Counted from the first letter of the stretch, positions 6,514 through 15,186 are shown. The stretch: 29,042 nt of DNA from an uncultured Dorea sp. (GCA_910584575.1 CAJUBG010000049.1:1-29042), one strand, 5' to 3'. Notes: generated from the sequence alone by a model not told the origin. Numbers and translations: made by a program.

Positions 6514-7893
6514 ATGAATGAACAGGAAATTAAAAATATTGTAACCAGCCAACGGAAATATTTTTATACCGGCGCTACCCTTAATGTTGACGCAAGGATT
6601 CTGGCGCTGAAAAAATTAAGGGCAAGTATTATAAAGCATGAAGACGCTGTCAATGAGGCTCTGAAAAAGGATTTAGGCAAAAGCCCATTTGAGAGCTATA
6701 TGTGCGAAACCGGACTCGTTCTCAGTGAGATTAGCTATATGCTGAAGCATATCCGTTCTTTTGCAAAGGAGAAAACCGTGCTGACTCCCCTTGCGCAGTT
6801 CCATTCCAGAAGCTATAAGAAGCCTTCTCCCTATGGCACTGTGCTGATTATGAGCCCCTGGAACTACCCGTTTCTTCTGACTCTGGACCCTCTCGTGGAC
6901 GCAATCGCCGCAGGTAATACCGCCGTACTGAAGCCAAGCGCCTATTCGCCCTGTACAAGCGAGATTGTTGCCAGAATCATAAGGGAATGCTTCGATGAAA
7001 AATACATCTGTGTTGTCACAGGCGGAAGGGCGGAAAACACCTGCCTTCTTAATGAACATTTTGATTATATTTTCTTTACAGGCAGCCAGACAGTAGGCAG
7101 GGAGGTCATGAAGCAGGCTTCTTGTCATCTGACTCCCGTAACCCTTGAGCTCGGCGGGAAAAGCCCCTGTATTGTGGAAAAGAGCGCTAATCTTAAGCTT
7201 GCCGCTAAGAGAATTGTATTCGGCAAATTCTTAAACTGCGGGCAGACCTGTGTTGCGCCGGATTATATTTACTGTGACAGGACGGTGAAGGACAGGCTAG
7301 TAAAAGAGATAAAAAAGCAGGTACAGCGGCAGTTTGGCAAGCAGCCATTGGAACGGACAGACTATGGGAAGATTATCAACGAGAAGCATTTTGAGAGGAT
7401 AACAGGCCTGATTGAGCCGTCGAAGGTGGTCTGGGGAGGGAAATCCGACCCGCAGGCACTTAGGATTGAACCTACGGTGATGGATAATGTTACCTTTGGC
7501 GACAAGGTAATGCAGGAGGAAATCTTTGGGCCTCTGATGCCGGTTCTGACTTTTGACTCTCTGGAGGAGGCAATTCGTAATATCCAGTCTATGGCTCATC
7601 CCCTGGCCCTGTATATCTTTTCAAATGACCGGCAGGCGGTAAGGAGGGTGACTTCACAGTGCGGGTTCGGCGGCGGCTGCGTCAATGATACGATTATTCA
7701 CCTTGCCACCTGCGAAATGGGCTTCGGCGGGTTTGGCGAAAGCGGTATGGGTTCGTATCATGGGAAGGACGGATTCCGGACATTTTCACATGAGAAAAGT
7801 ATTGTGGATAAAAAGACGTGGATTGACCTGCCCATGAGGTATCAGCCTTATAGGAAGGCCAACGCGCGGTTGGTTAAGATGTTTTTAAAGTAA
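6514..7893 (+). CDS. Aldehyde dehydrogenase (class 3 / YwdH type)
   Basis: The 459-residue protein oxidises an aldehyde to a carboxylate with NAD(P)+. The active site is complete: SPWNYP at 114-119 (N117), LELGGKSP at 211-218 (E212) and NCGQTC at 241-246 (catalytic C246). The length, the absence of an N-terminal extension, and a C-terminal tail ending in a hydrophobic/basic segment fit class 3 fatty-aldehyde-type enzymes (ALDH3, YwdH). AAAAGGAGATACTCT precedes the ATG. It follows the alcohol dehydrogenase closely and shares its promoter. The pair could detoxify or ferment an aldehyde; the substrate is unknown. Confidence 0.92.
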   Translation: MNEQEIKNIVTSQRKYFYTGATLNVDARILALKKLRASIIKHEDAVNEALKKDLGKSPFESYMCETGLVLSEISYMLKHIRSFAKEKTVLTPLAQFHSRSYKKPSPYGTVLIMSPWNYPFLLTLDPLVDAIAAGNTAVLKPSAYSPCTSEIVARIIRECFDEKYICVVTGGRAENTCLLNEHFDYIFFTGSQTVGREVMKQASCHLTPVTLELGGKSPCIVEKSANLKLAAKRIVFGKFLNCGQTCVAPDYIYCDRTVKDRLVKEIKKQVQRQFGKQPLERTDYGKIINEKHFERITGLIEPSKVVWGGKSDPQALRIEPTVMDNVTFGDKVMQEEIFGPLMPVLTFDSLEEAIRNIQSMAHPLALYIFSNDRQAVRRVTSQCGFGGGCVNDTIIHLATCEMGFGGFGESGMGSYHGKDGFRTFSHEKSIVDKKTWIDLPMRYQPYRKANARLVKMFLK

Positions 7894-7904
7894 AAAAGAT
7901 ATTT

Positions 7905-7940
7905 GAGAGTGCCGTTTAATCTTGATAAAATGGCACTCTC
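7905..7940. terminator. Hairpin between convergent dehydrogenase and ABC units
   Basis: GAGAGTGCC (7905-7913) and GGCACTCTC (7932-7940) form a perfect 9-bp stem with an 18-base loop, three to four bases of which can extend the stem. On the minus strand it is followed by a T-rich stretch (7899-7891), on the plus strand not. It probably ends transcription from both sides. Confidence 0.6.
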
Positions 7941-7952
7941 TGAAAATACATA

Positions 7953-8612
7953 CTACTGCTCCAATATTCCTCTATCCATTTTAAATATCCTGCCAACATA
8001 GCTTAGATATTCTAATTCATGGGTGCTAAGCACTACTGTGGTTCCTGATTTACTGATATCCTGAAGCATCTGCATCACTTTATGCGAATTCTCAGGATCC
8101 AGGTTACTGGTAGGTTCATCTGCTAATATCACCTTGGGATTATTCAGCATTGCGCGGACAATCGAAACCCTCCGAATCTCACCTCCTGACAGATTAGCCG
8201 GATACTCATTTGAAAATTCCTCCAATCCAATCTGCTTAAGCAATTCCAACGCCCTCTGCCGAAATTCATTCATATTCGCAGATAAGTATGCAGGCATACA
8301 TATATTGTCCAAAATGGTAAAATTGTTTAACAGGCTGTTCCCCTGCAATACATACCCCATATTTTGGTTGCGGAATACTGCTTTTCCATTCTCCTCCATA
8401 CTGGTAATTTCAGAGCCATCAATGTAAACTTCTCCCAAATCAGGAGTAATCAAGCCTGCAATCATATTGAAAAGGGTCGTTTTCCCGCTTCCGGAGGGAC
8501 CAATAATCGCCGCAAATTCACCTTCGCCTACCTCTAGCGACACATTATGGACTGCGTCAAATTTTTTTTCATTTCTTGTAAATTTCTTAGTCAGATTCTT
8601 AACCTTAATCAT
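7953..8612 (-). CDS. ABC transporter ATP-binding protein, MacB/LolD type
   Basis: The 219-residue ATPase has Walker A GPSGSGKT at 38-45, the signature LSGGE at 141-145, and Walker B VILADEP ending at E166, followed by TSNLD. This is the short form that partners FtsX-like permeases (MacB, LolD, FtsE group), which work by mechanotransmission rather than classical import. The ATG directly follows the TAG of the permease gene, so the two are coupled. With the DUF4418 gene it forms the second half of a composite cluster downstream of a SsuABC-like importer. The substrate is unknown. Confidence 0.92.
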   Translation of the reverse strand: MIKVKNLTKKFTRNEKKFDAVHNVSLEVGEGEFAAIIGPSGSGKTTLFNMIAGLITPDLGEVYIDGSEITSMEENGKAVFRNQNMGYVLQGNSLLNNFTILDNICMPAYLSANMNEFRQRALELLKQIGLEEFSNEYPANLSGGEIRRVSIVRAMLNNPKVILADEPTSNLDPENSHKVMQMLQDISKSGTTVVLSTHELEYLSYVGRIFKMDRGILEQ

Positions 8613-9839
8613 CTATTCATTCTCCCTAAGCAAACGGTATACTTCGCCTTTACTAATCTGGTAAGCTGAGCATACTGCCGCGGCAATCCCTGTTGCCAAA
8701 GCAATCACAATACAGATTCCTGCCACCGGCATGGCCTTCTCCATGCTCATATCCAAATAAGGCACCTCTAATTTTATACTTATAACGTCTTTAAAGGCGG
8801 CAACAAGGCCGTATGTCAAGAGCGTTCCTGTTACCCCGCCAATTCCGCTTATCACCAAAGCTTCTGACAGAATGATATTTCTCATCTGGCTTTTCTTGGC
8901 GCCTAACGCGTACAATACGCCAAACTCATATCTTCTTTCATTAATGGTAAGCACGAAAATACTAATCAGCGCAAGCGCAGCCGAAATCAGGGAGATATAC
9001 GTCAAAATATTGCCATAACCGGACAGCTTTTTCACCTGCTGAGAAATACCACTCAATAACTCGTCCGTTGAACCTGCGTACATCTTCTCCCCCTCAGGAC
9101 CGCATTTTGCTATGGCAAGCCTTAAATGGATCAGGTCTACATCCTTTATATCGTCTGCAATGTCCACCATCAGCATAGAAACTTTATCTTCTATATCCTC
9201 CATCGGCAACGTTGCCTTTGCAGTTTCCGAATTCTTTAATTCATACAGCGTTTCAAATGTCATAAATACAGAACCGTCATAGCCCATTCCCGTTTTTTCT
9301 AATTTCCCTGCCACCTCAAACTCTGTTAAATAAAATTGGAGTGTATCTCCAGGCTCTGCCTCCACTCTGTCTCCTACTAAAACCTGTCCTTTTTTAAGGT
9401 TTACTGTATTCTGGTTTTTCAGCCAGGGCCAAACCACAAAATCGGTTTCCGGATCAAAGGCAATCATCTGTACCGGAAGGTCACAGCAGGAGGCGGAAAG
9501 GGTCCCTACATACATCTGTGCTGAAACCCTCTCCACGCCCTCCACCTTCTCTACTGCAGCTTTCCATGACTTATCGAAAAATACAGAGCAGGGTGTGCCG
9601 GCGAACAAGGAATCCCTGATATCCTCCGTTCCTTCGTCCGGTACTACGATGATATCTGCTCCCGCCCTCTGTGTTGTGCTCTTTATCCCCTGCTTCAGAT
9701 TATTCATCAGAATCGTACTGAAGAAAACCGTCGCTGACATTAGAATCACAAAGAACATCATAAAGGCAGTACGGTATTTCTTCGCCTTTAGATTCTGAAC
9801 CGCCATATTCAAGGTGCTTAACTTTTTATCTTTTCTCAT
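8613..9839 (-). CDS. FtsX-like ABC transporter permease
   Basis: The 408-residue protein has one helix near the N-terminus (about 24-44), a large extracytoplasmic domain (about 45-275, containing LSASCCDLPV), and three helices at the C-terminal end (about 280-395) in the FtsX pattern, with the YEFGVLYALGAKKSQM loop typical of MacB-type permeases. The N-terminal NLKAKKYRTAFMMFFVILM block is also characteristic. It is translated from an ATG 17 bases after the DUF4418 stop. The extracytoplasmic domain presumably contacts a partner or substrate; nothing indicates which. Confidence 0.88.
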   Translation of the reverse strand: MRKDKKLSTLNMAVQNLKAKKYRTAFMMFFVILMSATVFFSTILMNNLKQGIKSTTQRAGADIIVVPDEGTEDIRDSLFAGTPCSVFFDKSWKAAVEKVEGVERVSAQMYVGTLSASCCDLPVQMIAFDPETDFVVWPWLKNQNTVNLKKGQVLVGDRVEAEPGDTLQFYLTEFEVAGKLEKTGMGYDGSVFMTFETLYELKNSETAKATLPMEDIEDKVSMLMVDIADDIKDVDLIHLRLAIAKCGPEGEKMYAGSTDELLSGISQQVKKLSGYGNILTYISLISAALALISIFVLTINERRYEFGVLYALGAKKSQMRNIILSEALVISGIGGVTGTLLTYGLVAAFKDVISIKLEVPYLDMSMEKAMPVAGICIVIALATGIAAAVCSAYQISKGEVYRLLRENE

Positions 9840-9856
9840 TGCTAAACCTCTTATTT

Positions 9857-10273
9857 CTATTTCGTTTCTTTCATTCCTAAGTAAGCAGAAATTCCGCCAA
9901 TCACAACGCCAATTACTCCCAGAACTTTAACAAACGGCGCCGTAAAATTACATGCCATTTCCGGATTCAGGCAGATTCCCATTCCAACAGACGGGCTCAG
10001 TGTCAGAAATGCCAATACCGAAATCACGGCAGCCATAACTCCGCACACCACCATTTCTTTTCTTGCGGCACACAGGATTGCATTGACAAGCAATGCGGCT
10101 CCCAAAAATAGTAATGCAGCGCTTGTATAATGACACCTCATAGGCACCTGCTTACCTGCTGCCGTCTCTACCATTCCAGTACATACCGGCGCAATAACCT
10201 TTACTACGAGAAGCAGGCATATTGCATGTACAGCCTCTACTCCTGCAAAAATAAGACATTTTTTATTCTCCAT
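9857..10273 (-). CDS. DUF4418 family membrane protein
   Basis: The 138-residue protein has four predicted transmembrane helices (about 5-25, 50-70, 75-98, 114-134). Between the first two is an extracytoplasmic loop with VCTGMVETAAGKQVPMRCHY, and another loop has ICLNPEMACNF. The conserved cysteines and the RCHYT motif point to DUF4418. The ATG at 10273 has AAAGGAGAGGAAA directly upstream; the longer in-frame reading to 10354 would cross the terminator hairpin and lacks a ribosome-binding site. It is followed closely by a MacB/FtsX-type ABC pair, a neighbourhood I believe recurs in clostridia and some archaea, though I could not check it. Function unknown. Confidence 0.75.
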   Translation of the reverse strand: MENKKCLIFAGVEAVHAICLLLVVKVIAPVCTGMVETAAGKQVPMRCHYTSAALLFLGAALLVNAILCAARKEMVVCGVMAAVISVLAFLTLSPSVGMGICLNPEMACNFTAPFVKVLGVIGVVIGGISAYLGMKETK

Positions 10274-10313
10274 TTTCCTCTCCTTTTTATCACATACCCT
10301 TTTCATACACCAA

Positions 10314-10348
10314 AAAAATTCCCCTCGAATGCTTCGACGGGAATTTTT
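10314..10348 (-). terminator. Terminator inside the composite ABC cluster
   Basis: AAAAATTCCC (10314-10323) pairs with GGGAATTTTT (10339-10348); inside, TCGAA pairs with TTCGA around a 3-base loop, with one C-C mismatch. On the minus strand it ends in seven T (10318-10312). It lies between the binding-protein gene and DUF4418, so the second half of the cluster depends on read-through or on an unseen promoter. Confidence 0.85.
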
Positions 10349-10373
10349 ACTCATTATGTCATAGAAATTAAAA

Positions 10374-11585
10374 TTAATCTAAAACCGGAGTCCAAGCAAT
10401 TGACATGATCTCATCAACATTATCCATATTCTGAATCAGCCCAAGCCGCACATATCTCTCAACAACATCTTTCAATGAAACCTCTGTGAAATCCTGGGCT
10501 AAACCAAACTGAAGGGAGTTGTTAAGCATAACGTTCATCTCATAGCTTCCTCCGTTCCATCCCTCGTCCAGCAGCATCTGTGTAGCTTCCTCCGGATTGT
10601 CGCGCATATAGGAATGTGCTTTCTGGACAGCCTGGGTAATCTTCTTGGAGATAACCGGATTTTCCTGTGTGAAAGTACGGTTCATAGCGACAACACAGCA
10701 GTTTTCATCTGCAAAGTCTTCATCCAAAAGAGAACGGACACATTTCAGCGTACCATCTTTTACTAATCCGTATGCAAACGTATCAGAAAGAAGGGCAGCA
10801 GAAATCTCGCCGTTTGTCATAGCCGTAAGGCAGGCGTCCGCCGTAACAGCCGTAAGGGTTACGTCGGTCTGCGGGTTGATTCCATCAGCGTCAAGCAGTA
10901 AGCAGGTGATGTTGTAATCTGATTTGCCGACACCATTAGGAACTGAGATGGAGGTCCCCTTCAGGTCTTCTGTCGTATCGTAGTCACTGTCAGCAAGAAC
11001 ATATAATGACTTACAGCCGATATGGGCGCCGCCAACGAATGTAAGGTCAACATTATTCGTAATCGGTACAAGCATTGTTGCAATATGTCCTACCGCAACA
11101 GTCGCCTGATTATTACCAAGAGCCTCTGTGTAAGAATTACCCTTTACACCCTCTGAATCAAGCCCCGCCTCCTCATAGTAACCAAGGTGTGCGGCAACCG
11201 TAGGACCTGCCGTACATCCGTCCGACATGTAGTAAAGTACCTTCTGGCCATATGCAGGCTCTTTTTTCATTGCTTCCAGTTCTTCTTCGGTAGGCGCTAA
11301 GTCAAAGTCTGCCATATCGATAGCACGTCCTTCCATATCGATAGGGGTAAACATTGCTTCCCATTTTCCTGAAGTGGAGGCTTCAAAAGAATCAAGATGC
11401 TCTGCTTTGTTCTCCTCCTCTACCTCAACATCCTCATCTGTTCCCATGTCAATCTGACCATCATTGTTCGTGTCACCGGCGATTGACTGCTTGTCTTCTT
11501 CTTTAGGTTCTTCCTTGGAACATGCCATAATTCCACATGACATCGTCATAACCAGTAACAATGCTAGAAGTTTTCCTCTTTTCAT
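10374..11585 (-). CDS. ABC transporter substrate-binding lipoprotein (SsuA/NMT1-like)
   Basis: The 403-residue protein has a lipoprotein signal peptide (MKRGKLLALLLV..., lipobox IMAC with C22), then an acidic linker (23-65) holding a DTNNDGQID segment (38-46) that resembles an EF-hand or dockerin calcium loop. The main part, from about 110 on, has an NMT1/THI5/SsuA-type periplasmic-binding fold (GHIATMLVPITNNVD; LKGTSISVPNGVGKSDYN). The mature domain carries seven further cysteines (C124, C191, C228, C252, C282, C296, C297), unusual for an extracytoplasmic protein. It is encoded after the matching ATPase and permease genes. Ligands of this family include sulfonates, nitrate, and pyrimidine precursors; none can be chosen here. 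Confidence 0.85.
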   Translation of the reverse strand: MKRGKLLALLLVMTMSCGIMACSKEEPKEEDKQSIAGDTNNDGQIDMGTDEDVEVEEENKAEHLDSFEASTSGKWEAMFTPIDMEGRAIDMADFDLAPTEEELEAMKKEPAYGQKVLYYMSDGCTAGPTVAAHLGYYEEAGLDSEGVKGNSYTEALGNNQATVAVGHIATMLVPITNNVDLTFVGGAHIGCKSLYVLADSDYDTTEDLKGTSISVPNGVGKSDYNITCLLLDADGINPQTDVTLTAVTADACLTAMTNGEISAALLSDTFAYGLVKDGTLKCVRSLLDEDFADENCCVVAMNRTFTQENPVISKKITQAVQKAHSYMRDNPEEATQMLLDEGWNGGSYEMNVMLNNSLQFGLAQDFTEVSLKDVVERYVRLGLIQNMDNVDEIMSIAWTPVLD

Positions 11586-11617
11586 ACTTCTCTCTCCTTT
11601 GTATTTTTTTATTCTAA

Positions 11618-11634
11618 AAATCGTATAGCGATTT
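11618..11634 (-). other. Small intergenic hairpin between ATPase and binding-protein genes
   Basis: AAATCG and CGATTT form a 6-bp stem with a 5-base loop (TATAG), extendable through flanking TTCT/AGAA. It may adjust transcript levels between the ATPase gene and the lipoprotein gene. Confidence 0.35.
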
Positions 11635-11645
11635 CAGAAGCGTAA

Positions 11646-12419
11646 TTAATTATGTTTTCCGCCGAAATGCAGTTTATTCAGTATCTCATTCCGGTATTCT
11701 ACGAACTGCGCAGACGAACGGTCACGGGGAAACGGCTCGTCAATCTTAATATCTGCAACAATGCGCCCCGGATTCGCATCCATAACCAAAACGCGGGTTC
11801 CCATGTAAATGGCCTCGTCCACATCATGAGTGACCATAAGCGCCAACTGTTTGGCATGTGCCCACATACCCAATATCTCATCCTGCATATTCATACGCGT
11901 GAAAGCGTCAAGGGCGCCCAAAGGTTCATCCAGGAGAAGTATCTCCGGTTCATTAATCAGTGAACGGACTAAGGCAACCCTCTGCGCCATACCCCCTGAA
12001 AGCTGTCCCGGATAATCATCCTTGAAATGCTCAAGTCCAATGACCTTTAACATCCTCTCTACCTTGCCTTCATTTCCCTTAAGCTTCCCCTGCATCTGAA
12101 GGCTGAAGCCTATATTCTTCTCAACAGTCAGCCACGGAAAAAGCGTAGGCTTCTGGAACACCATGCCGCGGTTCGGCTCTGGTCCTTCTATCTCTTTTCC
12201 GTCAACCGTAACCTTTCCTAAAGTCGGCATAATAAGGCCGGCTACCAGACGGAGGATGGTTGATTTTCCGCAACCTGAGGGACCTACCAGGGAAATAAAT
12301 TCTCCGCTTTCCATAGTAACGCTTACATTATATAAAGCATGTGTTACCACGTCACTTTCTACCTTTGCAAAAACTTTACTTACATTGTCCAATTTCAGTG
12401 TAACTTTCTTATCTTCCAT
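11646..12419 (-). CDS. ABC transporter ATP-binding protein, SsuB/TauB type
   Basis: The 257-residue ATPase has Walker A GPSGCGKST (46-54), Q-loop VFQKPTLFPWL (88-98), signature LSGGM (140-144) and Walker B LLLDEP (161-166, catalytic E165), followed by LGALD. The PTLFPWLTV wording is typical of nitrate/sulfonate/taurine importers. Its ATG overlaps the TAA stop of the permease gene by one base (TAATG), giving translational coupling. It energises the permease encoded just upstream and works with the lipoprotein encoded downstream. Confidence 0.93.
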   Translation of the reverse strand: MEDKKVTLKLDNVSKVFAKVESDVVTHALYNVSVTMESGEFISLVGPSGCGKSTILRLVAGLIMPTLGKVTVDGKEIEGPEPNRGMVFQKPTLFPWLTVEKNIGFSLQMQGKLKGNEGKVERMLKVIGLEHFKDDYPGQLSGGMAQRVALVRSLINEPEILLLDEPLGALDAFTRMNMQDEILGMWAHAKQLALMVTHDVDEAIYMGTRVLVMDANPGRIVADIKIDEPFPRDRSSAQFVEYRNEILNKLHFGGKHN

Positions 12420-13492
12420 TATTTTTCAACTCCATTCTGCCAACGCAATACGTGACGTTTAATCCTTTCCAGCACTTTGGTTACCAAAGTAAAGATCAAG
12501 CAGATTACGAACAGCGCAGCAAAAACTTTATCGTAGCTTGCCCATCCTGTCTGCCATGTCATATACCAGCCCAGTCCGGCTTTTACACCGAGCATTTCTG
12601 CAATCATAAGCGCAACACATGACGAGCTCATAGCCTGGGTGCAGCCCTGAAGAATGGACGGCATTGCATGAGGGATGGCCACGCGGAAAACAAGCTGCCT
12701 CTTATTCGCGCCAAGAGTCCTTGCCGCCTCAAAGAACTCCTGATCCACGTTTGATATACCTGTAAGCGAGGCAACCGTAACGGCAAACCATGAGCCGAGA
12801 GCAATGATAAATACGGCTCCCGCAAACAGCGAAGTAGATACTACCATAATAACCGGTATCCATGTAGAAGTCGGGATTGGTCCGAGAAACTTGATTACAG
12901 GATCTACCCAGTAACGCACCTTTTTAGAATAACCGCATGTAATACCCGTAACAAGACCAAGGCTTACACCTATGCAGTAACCGATCATCAACAATCTAAG
13001 CGTATGTATTGTACACTCTATCAGCATGGGATAATCAGCCACAAACGCATTGATAATAAAGTTCATACAAGGCACGAACGGCTGTGTAAGAGTACCTGTT
13101 TTCAGTGTCAGATAATCGTATAATGCTAAAAGAAGAAACAACGCAGAGCACAGAGGAGCTACAAAACGGACTTTTTCGTAGAATACCTTATTCCCTTTCC
13201 ATTTATTATAAGCGGCCATCAAGCCGCAGCAGAAATAGATAATCATAAAAATCACCAATACATACACATAGTACATTGGATTTTTATTTCTGCTTTGATC
13301 AGGAAGCAGCAGATATTCCAAAATTGCAACCACTCCGCAGACAAGGGGAAGTATCATCAGGACTACCTCCATCACCTTCTGTATCGGAGTTTTTTCCTTT
13401 TCCTCCAACTCCTTTAATTCTCGTCGGGTCAGCCTCCCTAGCTGCTTAAGGTCAGCGTCATGCTCTGCTTTCATTTGGACATTTTCAGACAT
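12419..13492 (-). CDS. ABC transporter permease, SsuC/TauC type
   Basis: The 357-residue protein has a cytoplasmic N-terminal region (1-45), about seven hydrophobic helices, and the importer loop motif EAARTLGANKRQLVFRVAIPHAMPSI (about residues 254-280), which is the EAA-like coupling loop of SsuC/TauC/NrtB. The N-terminal part with two or three extra helices makes it longer than the usual 250-270 residues. The ATG at 13492 is preferred over the one at 13501 because AGGAG lies nine bases upstream of the former and abuts the latter. It is the first gene of the importer operon. Confidence 0.9.
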   Translation of the reverse strand: MSENVQMKAEHDADLKQLGRLTRRELKELEEKEKTPIQKVMEVVLMILPLVCGVVAILEYLLLPDQSRNKNPMYYVYVLVIFMIIYFCCGLMAAYNKWKGNKVFYEKVRFVAPLCSALFLLLALYDYLTLKTGTLTQPFVPCMNFIINAFVADYPMLIECTIHTLRLLMIGYCIGVSLGLVTGITCGYSKKVRYWVDPVIKFLGPIPTSTWIPVIMVVSTSLFAGAVFIIALGSWFAVTVASLTGISNVDQEFFEAARTLGANKRQLVFRVAIPHAMPSILQGCTQAMSSSCVALMIAEMLGVKAGLGWYMTWQTGWASYDKVFAALFVICLIFTLVTKVLERIKRHVLRWQNGVEK

Positions 13493-13538
13493 TTCTCTCA
13501 TCTCCTGTATATTATTTCTTGAAAAATATGAATAAACG

Positions 13539-13570
13539 GCTAATAATAACTGTTCCGTTAATAGTTTAGC
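13539..13570. promoter_or_regulatory. Imperfect palindrome upstream of the importer operon
   Basis: GCTAA...TTAAC and GTTA...TTAGC on the minus strand form an imperfect inverted repeat about 50-80 bases upstream of the permease ATG. A weak extended -10 (TGCTAAACT) overlaps it. It could be an operator or leader hairpin; nothing ties it to a particular regulator. Confidence 0.3.
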
Positions 13571-13657
13571 ATAATTCCCAACAAATAAAAAATTGATTAT
13601 CCTGATAAGAGAATCTGATTTATTAATATTTCCTATAATTTATCAGTAAAGATTTTC

Positions 13658-14158
13658 TCATATAAATTTATCAAAAGCTATCTTTTCGCTTCCTTGAAAA
13701 AAAATCTTACCACATGTTTCAAAACCATTCTTTTTCAAAATATGCTGCATGAGCTTATTGGAAAAATCGGTATCTACTCTGATGTAGTAAATGCCCTTCT
13801 GAATACATAGCTTTTCAATTAACATAAAAGCAACATCTGCCAATCCGAGTCCTCTATATTCCTTTTTAAATGCCATTCGGTGAATAACGGCATATGGCTT
13901 TTTAGCCCTCCACTCTCCCTGAATATCAGCATATGCAGGCTCGCCTTCAAAATCAACACACATATATCCGGCAATCTTATGATCCATTTTTAAGACATAA
14001 CCTTTTGTATTTTGAATATCATTTCGGATCGTATCTATATTAGGATAATCATCTGTCCATTGTGTGAATCCTTGTTCGTTTTGAAAGTTCTTACCTTCAG
14101 TAATAATATCCATACATATTTCACTTTCCTCCATACGCGCCAACTCAAGTACATTCAT
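13658..14158 (-). CDS. GNAT family N-acetyltransferase
   Basis: The 166-residue protein shows the GNAT order: an N-terminal helix pair, beta strands around GYVLKMDHKIAGYMCVDFEG, then the acetyl-CoA-binding region VIHRMAFKKEYRGLGLADVA (about residues 90-111, with the pyrophosphate loop YRGLGLA in place of RxxGxG/A), and a C-terminal FSNKLMQHILKKNGFETCG segment. The start at 14158 follows GAGGAAAAAACT; the earlier ATG at 14191 has no ribosome-binding site. It is divergent from the LysR gene and upstream of the importer operon in the same direction. The acceptor substrate is unknown. Confidence 0.85.
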   Translation of the reverse strand: MNVLELARMEESEICMDIITEGKNFQNEQGFTQWTDDYPNIDTIRNDIQNTKGYVLKMDHKIAGYMCVDFEGEPAYADIQGEWRAKKPYAVIHRMAFKKEYRGLGLADVAFMLIEKLCIQKGIYYIRVDTDFSNKLMQHILKKNGFETCGKIFFQGSEKIAFDKFI

Positions 14159-14241
14159 AGTTTTTTCCTCACTTTCTTTGCTTTTTAACATGCCATTATT
14201 GTTATAATGCTTGCTTTCTGATATAATACCATTAATACATT

Positions 14242-14288
14242 ATTGAATCAAATTGATGTTTTTAAAATAAAACTTCAATTATATTGAA
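14242..14288. promoter_or_regulatory. Probable LysR operator cluster between divergent genes
   Basis: ATTGAA/ATTGAT half-sites and their reverse recur at 14242, 14252, 14274 and 14283, near helical spacing. Two inverted repeats stand out: ATTGATGTTTT (14252-14262) with AAAACTTCAAT (14269-14279), matching at 10 of 11 positions, and TTCAATTATATTGAA (14274-14288), perfect. They lie just upstream of the LysR start, where LysR proteins usually bind to control themselves and the divergent gene. Confidence 0.5.
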
Positions 14289-14304
14289 ATTAAGAGACAC
14301 GTTT

Positions 14305-15186
14305 ATGGAATTAAAATACTTGAAAACCTTTCAGACAATCATTGAAGAAGGCAGTTTTTCAAAAGCTGCCGAGAAACTGAATTACACACAATCCACCATC
14401 ACTTTTCAAATAGGACAGCTAGAGCAGGAGTTGTCTACAAAGCTATTTGAGAGAATCGGAAGGAAAATGCTGCCTACAAAGGCAGGCGAACAATTATGTC
14501 CTTATGTCAGGGACGTATTGCTGTCCGTTGAAAAAATGCATTGGTTTGAAAAGGATCTGGCAAAATATAAGGGCGACTTAAAATTAGGCATTGGAGAAAC
14601 ATTGCTGTGTTATCAAATGCCCTCTATTCTAAAAAAATTTCATCAAACTGCACCTAACACAAAACTGTTTTTACAATCTATGAATTGCTATGATATACGT
14701 GATGAACTTCTAAAGGGCTCTTTAGACTTTGGTATATTTTATGAAGACGTGGGTGGATTGGGCGAGAATATTGTAACGCTTCCATTTGGGAAATACTCTT
14801 TATCTTTGGTCGCTTCTCCTGAAATAAAGCAGTTATTTCCTGATTTTATCACACCAAATAAAAATCTCCCTATCCCGTTTATCATAAATGAACAGCGCTG
14901 TATCTTCAGACAGATTTTTGAAAAATATTTGCAGCAAAAATCCATTTTGCTTGATTACACTATTGAATTATGGAGTATACACACAATTAAAAGTTTAGTT
15001 AAAAATAATGTGGGTATCTCTTTTCTGCCAACGTTTGCTGTTCAAGATGAAATAAACAGCGGTGAATTAGTAGAAATTGAAACAGATATTTCAGATATTC
15101 AGATTTCTGCTATATGCGGATATAATAAGAATAGATGGATTAGTCCTGCAATGGATTATTTTATTAAATTGGTAAATAATAGTTAA
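14305..15186 (+). CDS. LysR family transcriptional regulator
   Basis: The 293-residue protein has a standard LysR winged helix-turn-helix (residues 1-60: MELKYLKTF, SFSKAAEKLNYTQSTITFQI, LFERIGRKM) and a C-terminal effector-binding domain in the type 2 periplasmic-binding fold. The ATG at 14305 fits the family's typical start; a codon seven residues upstream is less likely. The ribosome-binding site is weak (AAGAGA). It is divergent from the GNAT gene, with a cluster of ATTGAA half-sites between them, and may also affect the importer operon further on. The A+T content is higher than that of most neighbours. The effector is unknown. Confidence 0.9.
   Translation: MELKYLKTFQTIIEEGSFSKAAEKLNYTQSTITFQIGQLEQELSTKLFERIGRKMLPTKAGEQLCPYVRDVLLSVEKMHWFEKDLAKYKGDLKLGIGETLLCYQMPSILKKFHQTAPNTKLFLQSMNCYDIRDELLKGSLDFGIFYEDVGGLGENIVTLPFGKYSLSLVASPEIKQLFPDFITPNKNLPIPFIINEQRCIFRQIFEKYLQQKSILLDYTIELWSIHTIKSLVKNNVGISFLPTFAVQDEINSGELVEIETDISDIQISAICGYNKNRWISPAMDYFIKLVNNS

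Noticed and set aside
13571..13657. A terminator between the GNAT gene and the importer operon
   Set aside because: Only weak A/T-rich pairings are present (e.g. GATT...AATC with TTAT/ATAA). I could not decide whether the GNAT gene is co-transcribed with the importer.
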